From the NCBI GenBank assembly GCA_037892935.1, contig JAYXKI010000007.1, positions 1,178,001-1,242,000 of the forward strand: 64,000 bases of DNA, in the 5' to 3' direction. This document shows positions 54,882 to 64,000 of this stretch, in pieces. The DNA comes from Phlebopus portentosus (Eukaryota; Basidiomycota; Agaricomycetes; Boletales; Boletinellaceae). The translations under genes were made by a program, and so were the position numbers. Under the pieces are notes generated by a model, which was not told where the DNA came from, ran no database searches, and worked only from the letters and a program-made list of their open reading frames with translations. Position 1 is the stretch's first letter. Each line of letters starts with the position of its first letter.

Positions 54882-57577
54882 TCATGTCCTATTTGTAGAT
54901 ACATTGTTGTCGCTTGCATCATTGGTGGTATGCATAGGTGCGGTCAGAGGGTTAGTCGAAGATATAACATTCCTTTGTGCAAGGAGCGTTCGCAAACTAG
55001 AAACGGACAACGGAGACGGAACGTTCGGAATGGGAGGGTGGCTCGTCGAAGTAGCGTTCGTTGGCACGAGGCTAGGCGTCCACGAGTTCCGGTGGAAGGA
55101 CTTCTTCTTACGTACGCTGAGCTTGTACGCCGTCCGTATACTCGACTCGGGCACAGCATATGAACTTGATATCGATGGTGCCGTACTGTGGGTGCAGGAA
55201 CCTGGTCCGCCTGAACTGCTTCCTGGCGAGCGCGGAGCGTATTCCGATCGAGGTGAGGTGCTTTCGGAAGTGGTCTCGGCAGTAGGAGATATCTCAGGTG
55301 GGGCAGGAGAAGACGGTGTTGGAAGATTAATGCCGTTAGTAGAAATCGTCGGAGCCGCGCACTTAGAATCAGAAATGGGTGGGAAGGTGTAAGAGCTGTT
55401 GGCGAATGGGGAGGGCGAAGCCGATCGAGATGATGAGGGATTAGAACCTGCATATTGGACGCCATTATTTCCGCCCTTAGAACAAATCTGATTACCATCA
55501 TTGGCAGTCACATTTGTTAATGACTGCCCATCATCTGTTCCCGTGGATATGCGTCTCGTTCTATCACTACCGGCTTCACTGCCCGCGCCCGAATCAGAAT
55601 CAATCACAGAATTTGCGCGCGAATGCGGCAAAACATGCGCCGGAAGGGATAACGGGAAGATGGAAAGGAGATTCTGAGGTTGAGAGGGAGATTTGGCCCG
55701 ATAAGGCACAGGCGGGTAATTAGGTTCGGCTTGCTCATTCAGCTCCGAGAGTCGCATACGCCACAGCATGCAGTTCGTCGCACACTGGTTCGCGAAAGTT
55801 TTCATCTCTGTGTTGGTCAATGTTGGTCACGCGTGAACGACATCGCATCAGTCCGTCGTGAACATATTGACATTTGCGAGTCAAAATCACAATTGCGGAG
55901 TTCCGGAGAGAAAAATGTCCGACAACCAGGATTTGAACGCATGCATCGATTGGGGAATTAAAAAAAAAATAATCATGCAAAACGTGATGAGTGAACAGGC
56001 GCCGGCTGTTTGAAGAAAGCACCTTACCCGGTACAGCTAAAGATGTTATTTCCAACAATGGCGAGCAAAAGAGCGTGATAAACGAAATTTGGCCATTTGC
56101 CTCGATTGCAGGGTCATCGGAGTCCTGGACAGAAACTGGCAAGCAAAGTTGGCGTTCTAATAATGCCTGGCTCGCCCATTCGGAGGCAAGAGCCGCAGAC
56201 CAATGTTGGGAGACTGTGTGAGGTCGGCTCTAGATTTATTTTAACGCCGGTTAGAGAAAGAAACGATGCGGGATTAGAGTAGACCACTCACTGGATTACT
56301 GATGTCTGCACATTTGATGAGTGCCTGGCAGAGTAACGTACGGGCTTGAACGATATTATATTTTTGAGGATGCTCCATTAGGTTTGCAAACCGTTGCATG
56401 AAGGTCGAATGGACACCCATATCCGTCGCTAGGACAGTATCTAATAAGAGACGGCGAAACTGCGACTGAGTGCCTGAAGGGGAGGGGGCAAGCAGATGCG
56501 CAAGACCATGGCGTTTCATAATTGGTAACAGGAAGGCACAATGCATCTGCTCCAAGGCAGACTTGTGGTCGTACACCTGCGAAAGCGGCGCTTGTGCGTT
56601 TTTCTAGCACACATTTGGTTAAGACTGGCGTCATGAGCGCGAAAATGAAACTGACACATACCATGAACATGTTGTTGAACCCTGGATGACCTACGTCGTG
56701 GCCGATGGCAGCAATACACAAAGCGAAGATGTCCTCCTTTCGCAGTATCCCAATCCATGTCGCCCTTATTTCGTCGTGAGGCTTCCACCGACTTCGAGGA
56801 TCCGAGTCTGGGATGTGAAGGATGGCGACAGGTGGAACAGCTCCCGCCGAGCGCAAGTACATATGCGTTGCCTGGAAGACATCAAGCGCGTGCTGAAAGT
56901 TGTGATAGCTATTGGTCGCACGATACGCTTGTCGCAGGTGGAGAAGAAACGAGGTTAATTGCTCTGTTTCACGATTATTAGAACGACACATGAAACTGGT
57001 GACTGAACCTGTCTTCTTACCAAGGGTCACTCCCACAGTTTGTTGCATTCCTTCTATTCGTAACAAAGTCTCAAACAACAGTTGTGTGCACGCTATGATC
57101 TCTTCATCCGATAGCTTGTGAGGCTCAAAATGCCAATCGTCGAGAGTATCGATCAGACGTTGTCGAGTGCCAGGAGATATCGAAGGCAATGGACTAGGGT
57201 GGTTTTCAATGTAAGCCTTTGTTCTTTTGCAACCAGTCTATGACAGTACTCACCAAAGGACGGGTTGCTTGACAGCATTCTGTGTCTCTGTGTACATGTC
57301 GCTCAATAATTCGGCATACCTGAACAAGGTCAAATTGGCGAATCATCTGTGAAAGAACAAAGGCGCACGTACATGGCACCAGATGGCTCGGATTCCTCCC
57401 AGCCTCCCCAACCTTTCCCCATTTCCATGTCGTCGCCAAGGGAAGCAGTTCCAAGTGCTAAAGCGAGCCCACCGACATCGACACTTCTCCTACGACTATC
57501 GAAGGCGACTTCCCGAGTGTCGGTGTTCGCGGATGACGACGCTGAAGTGCCATCGTGGTTAACGCACATCCTCTAAC
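54882..57577 (-). CDS. 3',5'-cyclic-nucleotide phosphodiesterase (class I, HD domain)
   Basis: At least six exons. N-terminal part (57569 down) contains SVDVGGLALALG and GKGWGGWEES, joined via intron to YAELLSDMYTETQ, then LIDTLDDWHFEPHKLSDEE. The catalytic domain shows SYHNFQHALDV, AAIGHDVGHPGFNN (the metal-binding HD pair), KNAQAPLSQVYDHKSALEQM, HCAFLLPIMKRHGLAHLL, ALIKCADISNPV and ASEWASQALLERQLCLPVS. All metal-ligand motifs (H, HD, D) are present, so it should hydrolyse cAMP and/or cGMP in the cytoplasm. The last exon (54882 to about 55812) starts EMKTFANQCATNCMLWRM and adds a long Ser/Pro-rich tail likely to be regulatory. The true N-terminus is unclear: sequence before 57577 does not stay in frame, and further 5' exons may exist. 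Confidence 0.85.
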
Positions 57578-59163
57578 CCTTTGTCGCTGACCCTGGTGAC
57601 AGGCAATACAAGGTGCTTGTCGAGTGTTGCTGACAGATAGATTGACTCGTGTACTACGCTTTGTCTTTTGCTCGCGTGGTGCGCTATCGGAGATCTCGGC
57701 TTGCAAAACGACTGCCAGCACTGTTCAGAGCGATAGACCGAATAGCCTGGCGCTGTGGGATTGATCTTGTTGAAGAAGAGTGTGCTGGGAGGTTGTCAAT
57801 GTCGAGCACGCCAGCGACAAGGACTTGAAGGAGGACGGCGACAGTGGTGGTCAACGTCCACTTTCAGGATCCCGCTCTCACGCTACCCACGTGGTTCTGA
57901 TCTTCGGCCTCGCCTCGAATAGACTTTTCAGTTTGTTTGTTGTAAAGTACCGAACCGGCTCGTCGAAAGAATGGTAAAAAGTAAGCTCGATGGTCGTCGA
58001 TTTCTTGGTCAACTATGCTCACAAGTTTGCCTGGTCAACTTGCAAAAGATAGAAATTGCATTAGGCGAGCTCGGACAAGCCTTGAAACAGTGTTTCGTAG
58101 GTTGCCCCCGTGCCACGTGCTATAATGAATCCGATAGCCATGTGCATTGTAAAGAAGGTAAACTCTATCTTCCCGACTTAGCAGGTCCTAGTCTGTCCTA
58201 GTGAGCGCCTGAGCGGCATGATGTGTATCGAATTAGAATAGCTTGTTATAATGGAAGTATTATCGATCTGCCTTGAAAACCTGACCGAGGCTTTGTAGAC
58301 TTTCAACAAATTGTCTTTTAGGGGTGTTGCAAGAATCAGGAAGGTAATTCAACCAGGTCGCTTCCTTATCACACACACGACTCGATGATCCTGGGCTTCT
58401 TGGGCTCTGAAAAATGTTTTTACCGCCTGGAAGGCCTGATGTTTGCGCAGGGCACGACTGAATTTTAAATTCTATAATGATCTTGGCTTCGTTGAGGTCA
58501 ATACGTTAATCATGTCGATCTCGGAATTCCAAACCGTAAGAATTCTCATCAACATTTATGTCCGTGAATGTTTTTCTCTCACCGCCGTCTTGCCTCACAA
58601 CGGCAGAAGGACAATTTGAAAGGTAAGTTCCCATTAATTTCAAATTTCGAGCCGTAAGTTTATGTCTTTGAAAATTTGACAGCTATGATATTTGTTACAC
58701 CACACTACAAATTGTCCATCCCTAAAATTTTAAAACATGGCCATAGCCCGAGTGCATGTCATGAATACACTTACGGCATCTTATAGCAAGAGGATGAGTG
58801 GGTGTTTAGCGAAAGTGCGACACTGACAAAACTCCGAACCACTCTTGCTCTACCTCATTACTCAAAGAGTTCTTTTCCATTCAGTCTAACAGTAGTTAAG
58901 TCTCATACATAAGCTTCACAGAAATTCTATCATGCATTAAATCACACAGACAGATCTAGGATTGCAATTCACATACTAATAGGGCTGAAAATTACCAAGA
59001 GCATAGGAATTGCTGTATATTGTAAAGATCGGAAGTATAAGAATTGGAAAGGAGAGATATTATACTAGCTGTGAGTATTGCAACAAAAAAACGAGACTGC
59101 GTCTTTACATTTTTACAGATCTTTTTATATTTTTCACGACCTGCAAGAATTCAGGCGGAGCTT
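57578..59163. other. Region upstream of the phosphodiesterase; no supported gene
   Basis: 57590-57720 (minus QAEISDSAPREQ) may be an extra phosphodiesterase exon but could not be joined in frame. Beyond it only short ORFs occur (e.g. 57971-58201 plus) and AT-rich sequence. Confidence 0.5.
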
Positions 59164-59482
59164 GTACACTACGGGCAATTTAGTATTTTACATCGGATGA
59201 TAAATGGATTGATATGTAATTTGATATTTTCAATATCATTCAATATCATTATGCATATCCTCATTAGGGATATTTTGAATATCATCGAAGCAGATATCCC
59301 TAAAAATTATCCCGATTGGTCAATCAGAATATCTGCTTTGATGATATTCTAAATACTTCGATGATATTCAAAATATCCCTAATGAGGATATGCATAATGA
59401 TATTGAATGATATTGAAAATATCAAATTACATATCAATCCATTTATCATCCGATGTAAAATACTAAATTGCCCGTAGTGGTA
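59164..59482. mobile_element. CACTA-type foldback MITE with perfect 124-bp arms
   Basis: 59167-59290 and 59356-59479 are exact reverse complements over 124 bp by base-by-base reading. The termini begin CACTACGGGC and end GCCCGTAGTG, and GTA flanks both sides (59164-59166, 59480-59482). A 3-bp target duplication with CACTA ends is diagnostic of the CACTA (CMC) superfamily. The 65-bp centre holds a further partial inverted copy of GAATATCATCGAAGCAGATAT. It carries no coding capacity, so it would need a transposase in trans. Perfect arms imply very recent insertion or conversion. Confidence 0.88.
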
Positions 59483-59639
59483 GTTGATACGGCTATGTGC
59501 AGATCATGTGATCAACACAATCCCCCAACTTGATGTACAGCATTAATATTTTTTCTTGACCTCGATTCGCTACAAATCAAAATCTTTGAATGCATGAACC
59601 TTACGACTCGGGACAACAGAAAAAAAACTGCCTGTTGCA

Positions 59640-61400
59640 TGCACTTGCCAACGAGGTCACTCTTATCGGTGTGTTCGTCCTTATCGTTCCATGTGCGACT
59701 TTTGTTCTGACGACGACACGCGTTTCATTGAGTCTGCTCTTTCACAGCTTTCACCTTGCTCTTTGGACATATAGACCCCTGCTGAACTAGTACCCGTTGA
59801 AGATTTGAAGATTTGACGTGCTAGAGGTGGTGCATCATGCTTGAACTGCTTTGACCACCACCGACATTCGTACCTCTCTCATTTCTGTATACTTCTTTCA
59901 ACGCCATGCGGAAATATGCCATCAGAAGCAAACAGAACGCGAAATTATCTCCGTTGTTGTTGTCAGAAGATGATGGAGAACGTGTCGACGTCACGAATTG
60001 GAAAAGCCTTCGAGAAACCACAAAAGCGCTAGACGGATTCCCCATCTGTTGTTCACGCTTCTTCGACTTTTGACAGTCGTTGGTCCTTTGTGGCTTGAAG
60101 TCTTTGCGTCGAGTATTGTTCTCCCGCCAAAGCCCCTTTGAGTCCGGATTTATAATCTTGCTGAGATCTAAGGCGCGTTTCACTTGATTGCGTCTCGGAT
60201 ACTGACCCATTATCCAGTCGACAGGTATGAGTCTGCCGTGTTTGTGTTTCGTTTATGAAGGAACAAACTCTCATACTTAAGAAATAGTACTGAAGGACAT
60301 GCATACTGACCATGAATCTTGATCTAGCCACAGTGGAAAACCACCGGCGTCCGTGTCGTCTAGTAGAGGAGTACGGAGCTCTTTGCAACATACTTGTATG
60401 GTTCGTCATTCTCTATTTCCATGTTGATGACTTTCAGGTAGTTTCATGTCGGATTCGCCGATAGTGTTGCATAAAATGACATTCTGTGTCAAGACCGGCA
60501 TTGGTAAGTTCTCAAATCCTCGGGTACCTTGCGATCTGGTTGCTTACAGACTATGTACTTCCAGTTCACCAAACTGGAGCGGGTAGGTGGTTTGATTTGT
60601 TGATACTGGAACATATATACTATACTGGAGTCGTCATCAGGTAAAGCCAGAGTGGCTCTGGCTTTTCTCTGTAGAACTAATGGAAAGTCTCCCGTGACGG
60701 TGTTGCGACAATGGGGTCAACCTGGACGCCTTGCTAATGAAATATCCCTCAACAACCAGGGCTCATGGAAGGAACATTGCTTCAGATCTGGATTCGTTCG
60801 GATAACATGATGACGTGACGCTTAACGATACGTTAGATGCTGAGGGATTGTCCAGCATCGAAGCATCTGGCAAACATAGAACAGCCTGCGGACAGCGAGC
60901 AGTCTGATGAGATGACACCCACCGTTGCTGGTTCTGAAATTGGAACAAAAATCTGGCTTGATACCATGGCCCAGAATGGCAGAATGGAATTTCATTTGAA
61001 AGTTGGGTGTCAGATAATTGCCCTCACACGTGTTATCGCCTGGAGGAGCAAGTTTCCGAACTAGATGAGGTGACCGACGGCTGCCGTTGGTGTGTCTCGA
61101 AGTTGTGTGGTTTCTAACAGCAATTTATCCCGGTTTTCCTGAAACATATCTCGACGCTGATGCGTTTTACTGAAGACATTTCGCGTGGAATTTAGTAGGC
61201 TACGACATGTTCAAGAAGCGCTCATCGATTGCATCATTAGCTATGATTATGGTTTGTCCTTCGGAGAAGTATGTTTCTGATTTTCTTATTCTCGCAGATG
61301 GTTCTCGATGCTGGCGTGCCTGTCGAGTTCAGAAGTCACAGCGAAGTGCTACGAAGAGAGGGATTTTTCGTTCTCTAGTTGATGTGACGATCAGGTAGGC
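59640..61400 (+). pseudogene. Rearranged, truncated ABCC-transporter pseudogene
   Basis: Pieces of the intact gene at 30.1-36.8 kb recur on the opposite strand. 59650-59770 matches the region around its exons 2-3. 59830-60020 matches the 36.2-36.4 kb segment. 60640-60760 holds GKARVALAFL (NBD2 Walker A end). 60930-61060 has EIGTKIWLDTMAQNG and CQIIALTRVIAWRSKF (degenerate NBD2 signature). Near 61300 is MVLDAGVPVEF (C-terminus). TMD1, NBD1 and TMD2 are missing, and the C-terminal frame is interrupted by stops. It is a dead, internally deleted inverted copy. Confidence 0.78.
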
Positions 61401-61807
61401 TCCACGGCCGAGTTGGTACATGATAGCTCACGTTGTCTCGTAGAGGGATAATGCAGTATGATCATGCAACGGCTCCCAATCTGAGTCAGCACCCTGCCAT
61501 TAAACTGCACGTTGATGCATCCCACGGTTTCATCCGGTGCCCCCACCTGATGGGTTGTGGTTGCTCTGTTTATAATAATATGGTAGTGGTAGGACTGCAG
61601 AGGTCAGTGAATAGATGGTCAATGTTATACTATTGTAATATCTCACAATGCTCATTTTATAACATTATAATTCCGACTGCGTCATTATACCACAAGATAC
61701 GTACATATACACCCCCATACCCCCTCCTAACCAACTGAAACCCTAGAAAGACCTTTTTATAAAGACTTATCCTAACCAAAAAGGGAAAAATCGTAGAATC
61801 CTCAAAA
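61401..61807. other. Spacer between ABCC pseudogene and pol fragment
   Basis: AT-rich; no gene is seen. No LTR end or target duplication is visible at the junction with the pol fragment. Confidence 0.5.
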
Positions 61808-63454
61808 CTTGCGCCAACCTTTTCCACTACCTCGAAGGGACCGAACCATTTATCATCCATCTTCTTCGTCGGTCGGATCGTCTTGATATTTTGTCCATCT
61901 AAGAAGACTTTCTTCCCTGCTTCATAGGTAACGGACTTCCCAGCATGGCGGTCGTAGAAACGCTTCATGTCTTCGTTTGCTTGGGTTAGGTTACCTTGAG
62001 CGAGTTCGTGCACCTCCTTGACATGCTTGGCAAATTCTTCTGCTGACAGGTTTGATGATGCCGTTCCAACCCCCGTGAAGTCTAAGGGGTGCATTCCCGT
62101 ATTGACGAAGAAGGGAGATAGCTTCGTCGCTGAATGTTCACAGTTGTTGTATGCGAATTCTGCGAGAGCCAGCCAGTCCGCCCAGTCCGACTGCCGATGG
62201 TTGACGTATAGCCGCAGGTATTGTTCTAGTTCCTGATTAACCCGCTCTGTCTGTCCGTCAGTTTGTGGGTGATACGCTGTCGATGGGTTGCCTTCAATGT
62301 GGAGGAGCTTGTACAACTCCTTCATCATCTTTGCATCAAATTGCACCCCTCGGTTATGAATGATCTTCCGTGGTAGTCCATGTAATCGGAAGACGTGGTC
62401 TCTGTAGATCCTAGCCATGCCTTCCGCCGTTAACTTTGTCGTTGTTGGAATTGCATGGATTTGTTTGCTAAAGCGATCGACCACTACGCAAATCGCATTG
62501 AACCCATTCGATTCTGGCAACTCTCCGATTAGGTCAACCGTGACAATCTGCCATGGTGCCTCCGGCACCTCGTTAGGGTGCAAAACCTTTGCTCTCGTTG
62601 TCCTTAGAGCCTTCGTCCGCTGACAACGATCACACCCCCGCACATACACCCGCACATCTGCACTCATCCTCGGCCACCAGTACCTGCGTGCTATCAGCTG
62701 GATCGTCTTTGTTGCTCCTGGATGTCCTGCCAGGGTCGAGTCGTGGTGTTCCTTCATGACGTCCTCTCTGATGCTCGCTGGTACATATAGTCGGCGGCCC
62801 TTTCTCCACATGTCCCCTCTCTTCTCGACGTCCTTTGGCCTCACTCCCTCGTCCTCTTGTCTCTGCGCTTCCACGACCTTTTCAATGAGTACTTCTCTTG
62901 ACGTCTGAACCATTCCTCTAACCAGCCATTCCTTCTTGATGAAAGTCACATTCTCATTATCGCGCTCGCCCTTGTCATAATCCGCCCGGCGTGACAACAG
63001 ATCAGCTTTTCCCAACGTCTTTCCCGGTTTATGGACTAGCGTGAAATCGAACTCAGCTAAATCGAGTCGCCAACGAGCTTGTCGACGATTTAACTTCTGC
63101 GGCGATCGGAAGTACGTTAGATTTGCATGGTCTGTCCATACCTCAAAAGGTTGGTTAGCTCCCTGGAGATATTGTCACCATTCCTTTAGGGCTTGAACAA
63201 TGGCGAGCATTTCCTTGTCGTAAATCTCATAGTTTCGCTCTGCCTCTAGGAATGTTGACGACCGATAAGCGATCACCTTCCATTTACCGTCTTGTTTCTG
63301 GAGAAGGACTCCACCAGTCGCAAAGTCCGACGCATCTGCTTCTACACGGAAAGGGTCCTCGTTGTTGGGTATCGCTAACACGGGAGGACTACTCAAACGA
63401 CGCTTTAATTCTTCGAACGCTGCCTGTTCATCTTTGCCCCACTTCCATTCCACC
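61808..63454 (-). pseudogene. pol: LTR-less pol fragment of the outer-element family
   Basis: It aligns end to end without indels to 18495-20141 of the outer element (1647 bp each). It covers RNase H from about EWKWGKDEQAAFEEL through integrase DDE core (IIHNRGVQFD) to FGPFEVVEKVGA before the chromodomain. The differences compared by eye are mostly transitions. One turns CGA into TGA (near 63174-63176) in EW-R-QYLQG, and IIHDRG has become IIHNRG, replacing a catalytic-region Asp. Neither LTR, gag, RT nor chromodomain is present. Confidence 0.88.
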
Positions 63455-63802
63455 AGCACCCAATCACAATACATGTTGACTTATACAAACCTGGACACCA
63501 AGCAACTACAACTGGCACTCCAACGAAGGATATGGCAATACATTCGCGATGTTAGACTCCCAGGCAAAGCATGGCTAGTCACTCGAACGCAACTGCATCC
63601 CCCAGCAGAACTCATACAGTTCATGGTATGCATTGGACCATACTCTACACCAACCCGACATCTCAATACCGATGTGCGAGTTGTGCTTACACCCTTCGGA
63701 CCACAAGACAAACAGCGAAGAGTCACATATCGAGCTGCCTACATTGCACCAAGAGCTACAATACCACCTGGTGATGGAATTGACGTCATAGTGGAGCACT
63801 GA
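63455..63802 (+). CDS. Unidentified ORF abutting the pol fragment
   Basis: The plus-strand frame from the junction to TGA at 63800-63802 reads about 110 residues with a protein-like composition (MLTYTNLDTKQLQLALQRRI, VRLPGKAWLVTRTQL, DVRVVLTPFGPQDKQRRVTY). Its last residues IVEH fall on the first GTGGAGC unit of the terminal repeat. The frame stays open into the pol fragment, where it is antisense and meaningless, so the gene's 5' part may have been replaced. No family was recognised. Confidence 0.35.
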   Translation, partial: STQSQYMLTYTNLDTKQLQLALQRRIWQYIRDVRLPGKAWLVTRTQLHPPAELIQFMVCIGPYSTPTRHLNTDVRVVLTPFGPQDKQRRVTYRAAYIAPRATIPPGDGIDVIVEH

Positions 63803-63936
63803 CAGTGGAGCTTTCCATACTGGAGCAGCACCTCTATTGTCTCAGTCAGCAACCCCACAGAATTCTGTCATAGTGGAGATACATTGGAGCAAAGTGGCAC
63901 TCAGTGGAGCAGAATGACGAAGGAAGTGATGTAATG

Positions 63937-64000
63937 GTGGAGAGAAGTGGAGCAAGGTGGAGCATGGTGGAGTAAAGTGGAGCATGGTGGAGTAAAGTGG
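63937..64000. repeat. 10-bp GTGGAGNNNN minisatellite, running off the window
   Basis: Six full units with period exactly 10 (GTGGAGAGAA, GTGGAGCAAG, GTGGAGCATG, GTGGAGTAAA, GTGGAGCATG, GTGGAGTAAA) plus GTGG. Degenerate TGGAGC or TGGAG copies begin near 63790, and the array continues past 64000. Confidence 0.9.

Noticed and set aside
54832..55392. Plus-strand 186-codon ORF
   Set aside because: Opposite the phosphodiesterase C-terminal exon, which is longer and joined in phase to conserved exons.
55900..55990. Possible tRNA (minus-strand GTTCAAATCC T-arm-like string)
   Set aside because: No matching acceptor 5' strand, D-arm or anticodon arm upstream; it lies within an intron of the phosphodiesterase gene.

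Overview
The window looks like nuclear DNA of a basidiomycete fungus, most likely an agaricomycete. The genes are intron-rich, with short introns (about 35-120 nt, GT...AG, CTRAY-like branch sites). The gene families are fungal: DUF1769, extracellular intradiol-dioxygenase-like protein, ABCC pump, class I cyclic-nucleotide phosphodiesterase, EFM7/NNT1-like methyltransferase. Chromodomain Ty3/gypsy elements are nested in one another. No bacterial operons, CRISPR arrays, rRNA or convincing tRNA genes were seen. Genus assignment would be a guess.

Layout. 0-1.35 kb: DUF1769 gene (minus). 2.5-4.5 kb: a decayed, inverted copy of the CFAP20/BUG22 locus found intact at 52-54 kb. 4.9-24.3 kb: two nested LTR retrotransposons on the minus strand. 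The outer element (4911-24271, 458-bp LTRs, TSD CTTTC) has an intact gag and pol joined by what looks like a textbook -1 frameshift site. An inner element (5100-17802, two 1605-bp LTRs, TSD AGATA) sits inside the outer element's left LTR. The inner element is unusual: each LTR carries a 327-codon ORF in U3, and about 2.3 kb of extra coding sequence lies upstream of gag. Its gag and pol are broken although its LTRs are 99.4% identical. 24.4-26.0 kb: SEC31 pseudogene.

27.8-38.5 kb is a gene cluster: intradiol-dioxygenase-like secreted protein (minus), ABCC transporter (minus), and a divergently transcribed methyltransferase (plus) with a probable 9-nt microexon. 38.5-45.8 kb is gene-poor. 45.8-49.8 kb holds a large low-complexity, regulator-like gene. 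52.1-57.6 kb holds the intact CFAP20/BUG22-like gene and a cyclic-nucleotide phosphodiesterase (both minus).

57.6-64 kb is again decayed: a CACTA-type foldback MITE with perfect 124-bp arms, a rearranged ABCC pseudogene in inverted orientation, an LTR-less pol fragment of the outer-element family, an unidentified ORF, and a 10-bp minisatellite at the window end. Two of the host genes (CFAP20-like and ABCC) therefore have decayed, inverted copies within the same 64 kb. The most novel signals are the U3-encoded ORF plus pre-gag genes of the inner retroelement, the gag-pol frameshift site, and the perfect foldback element.
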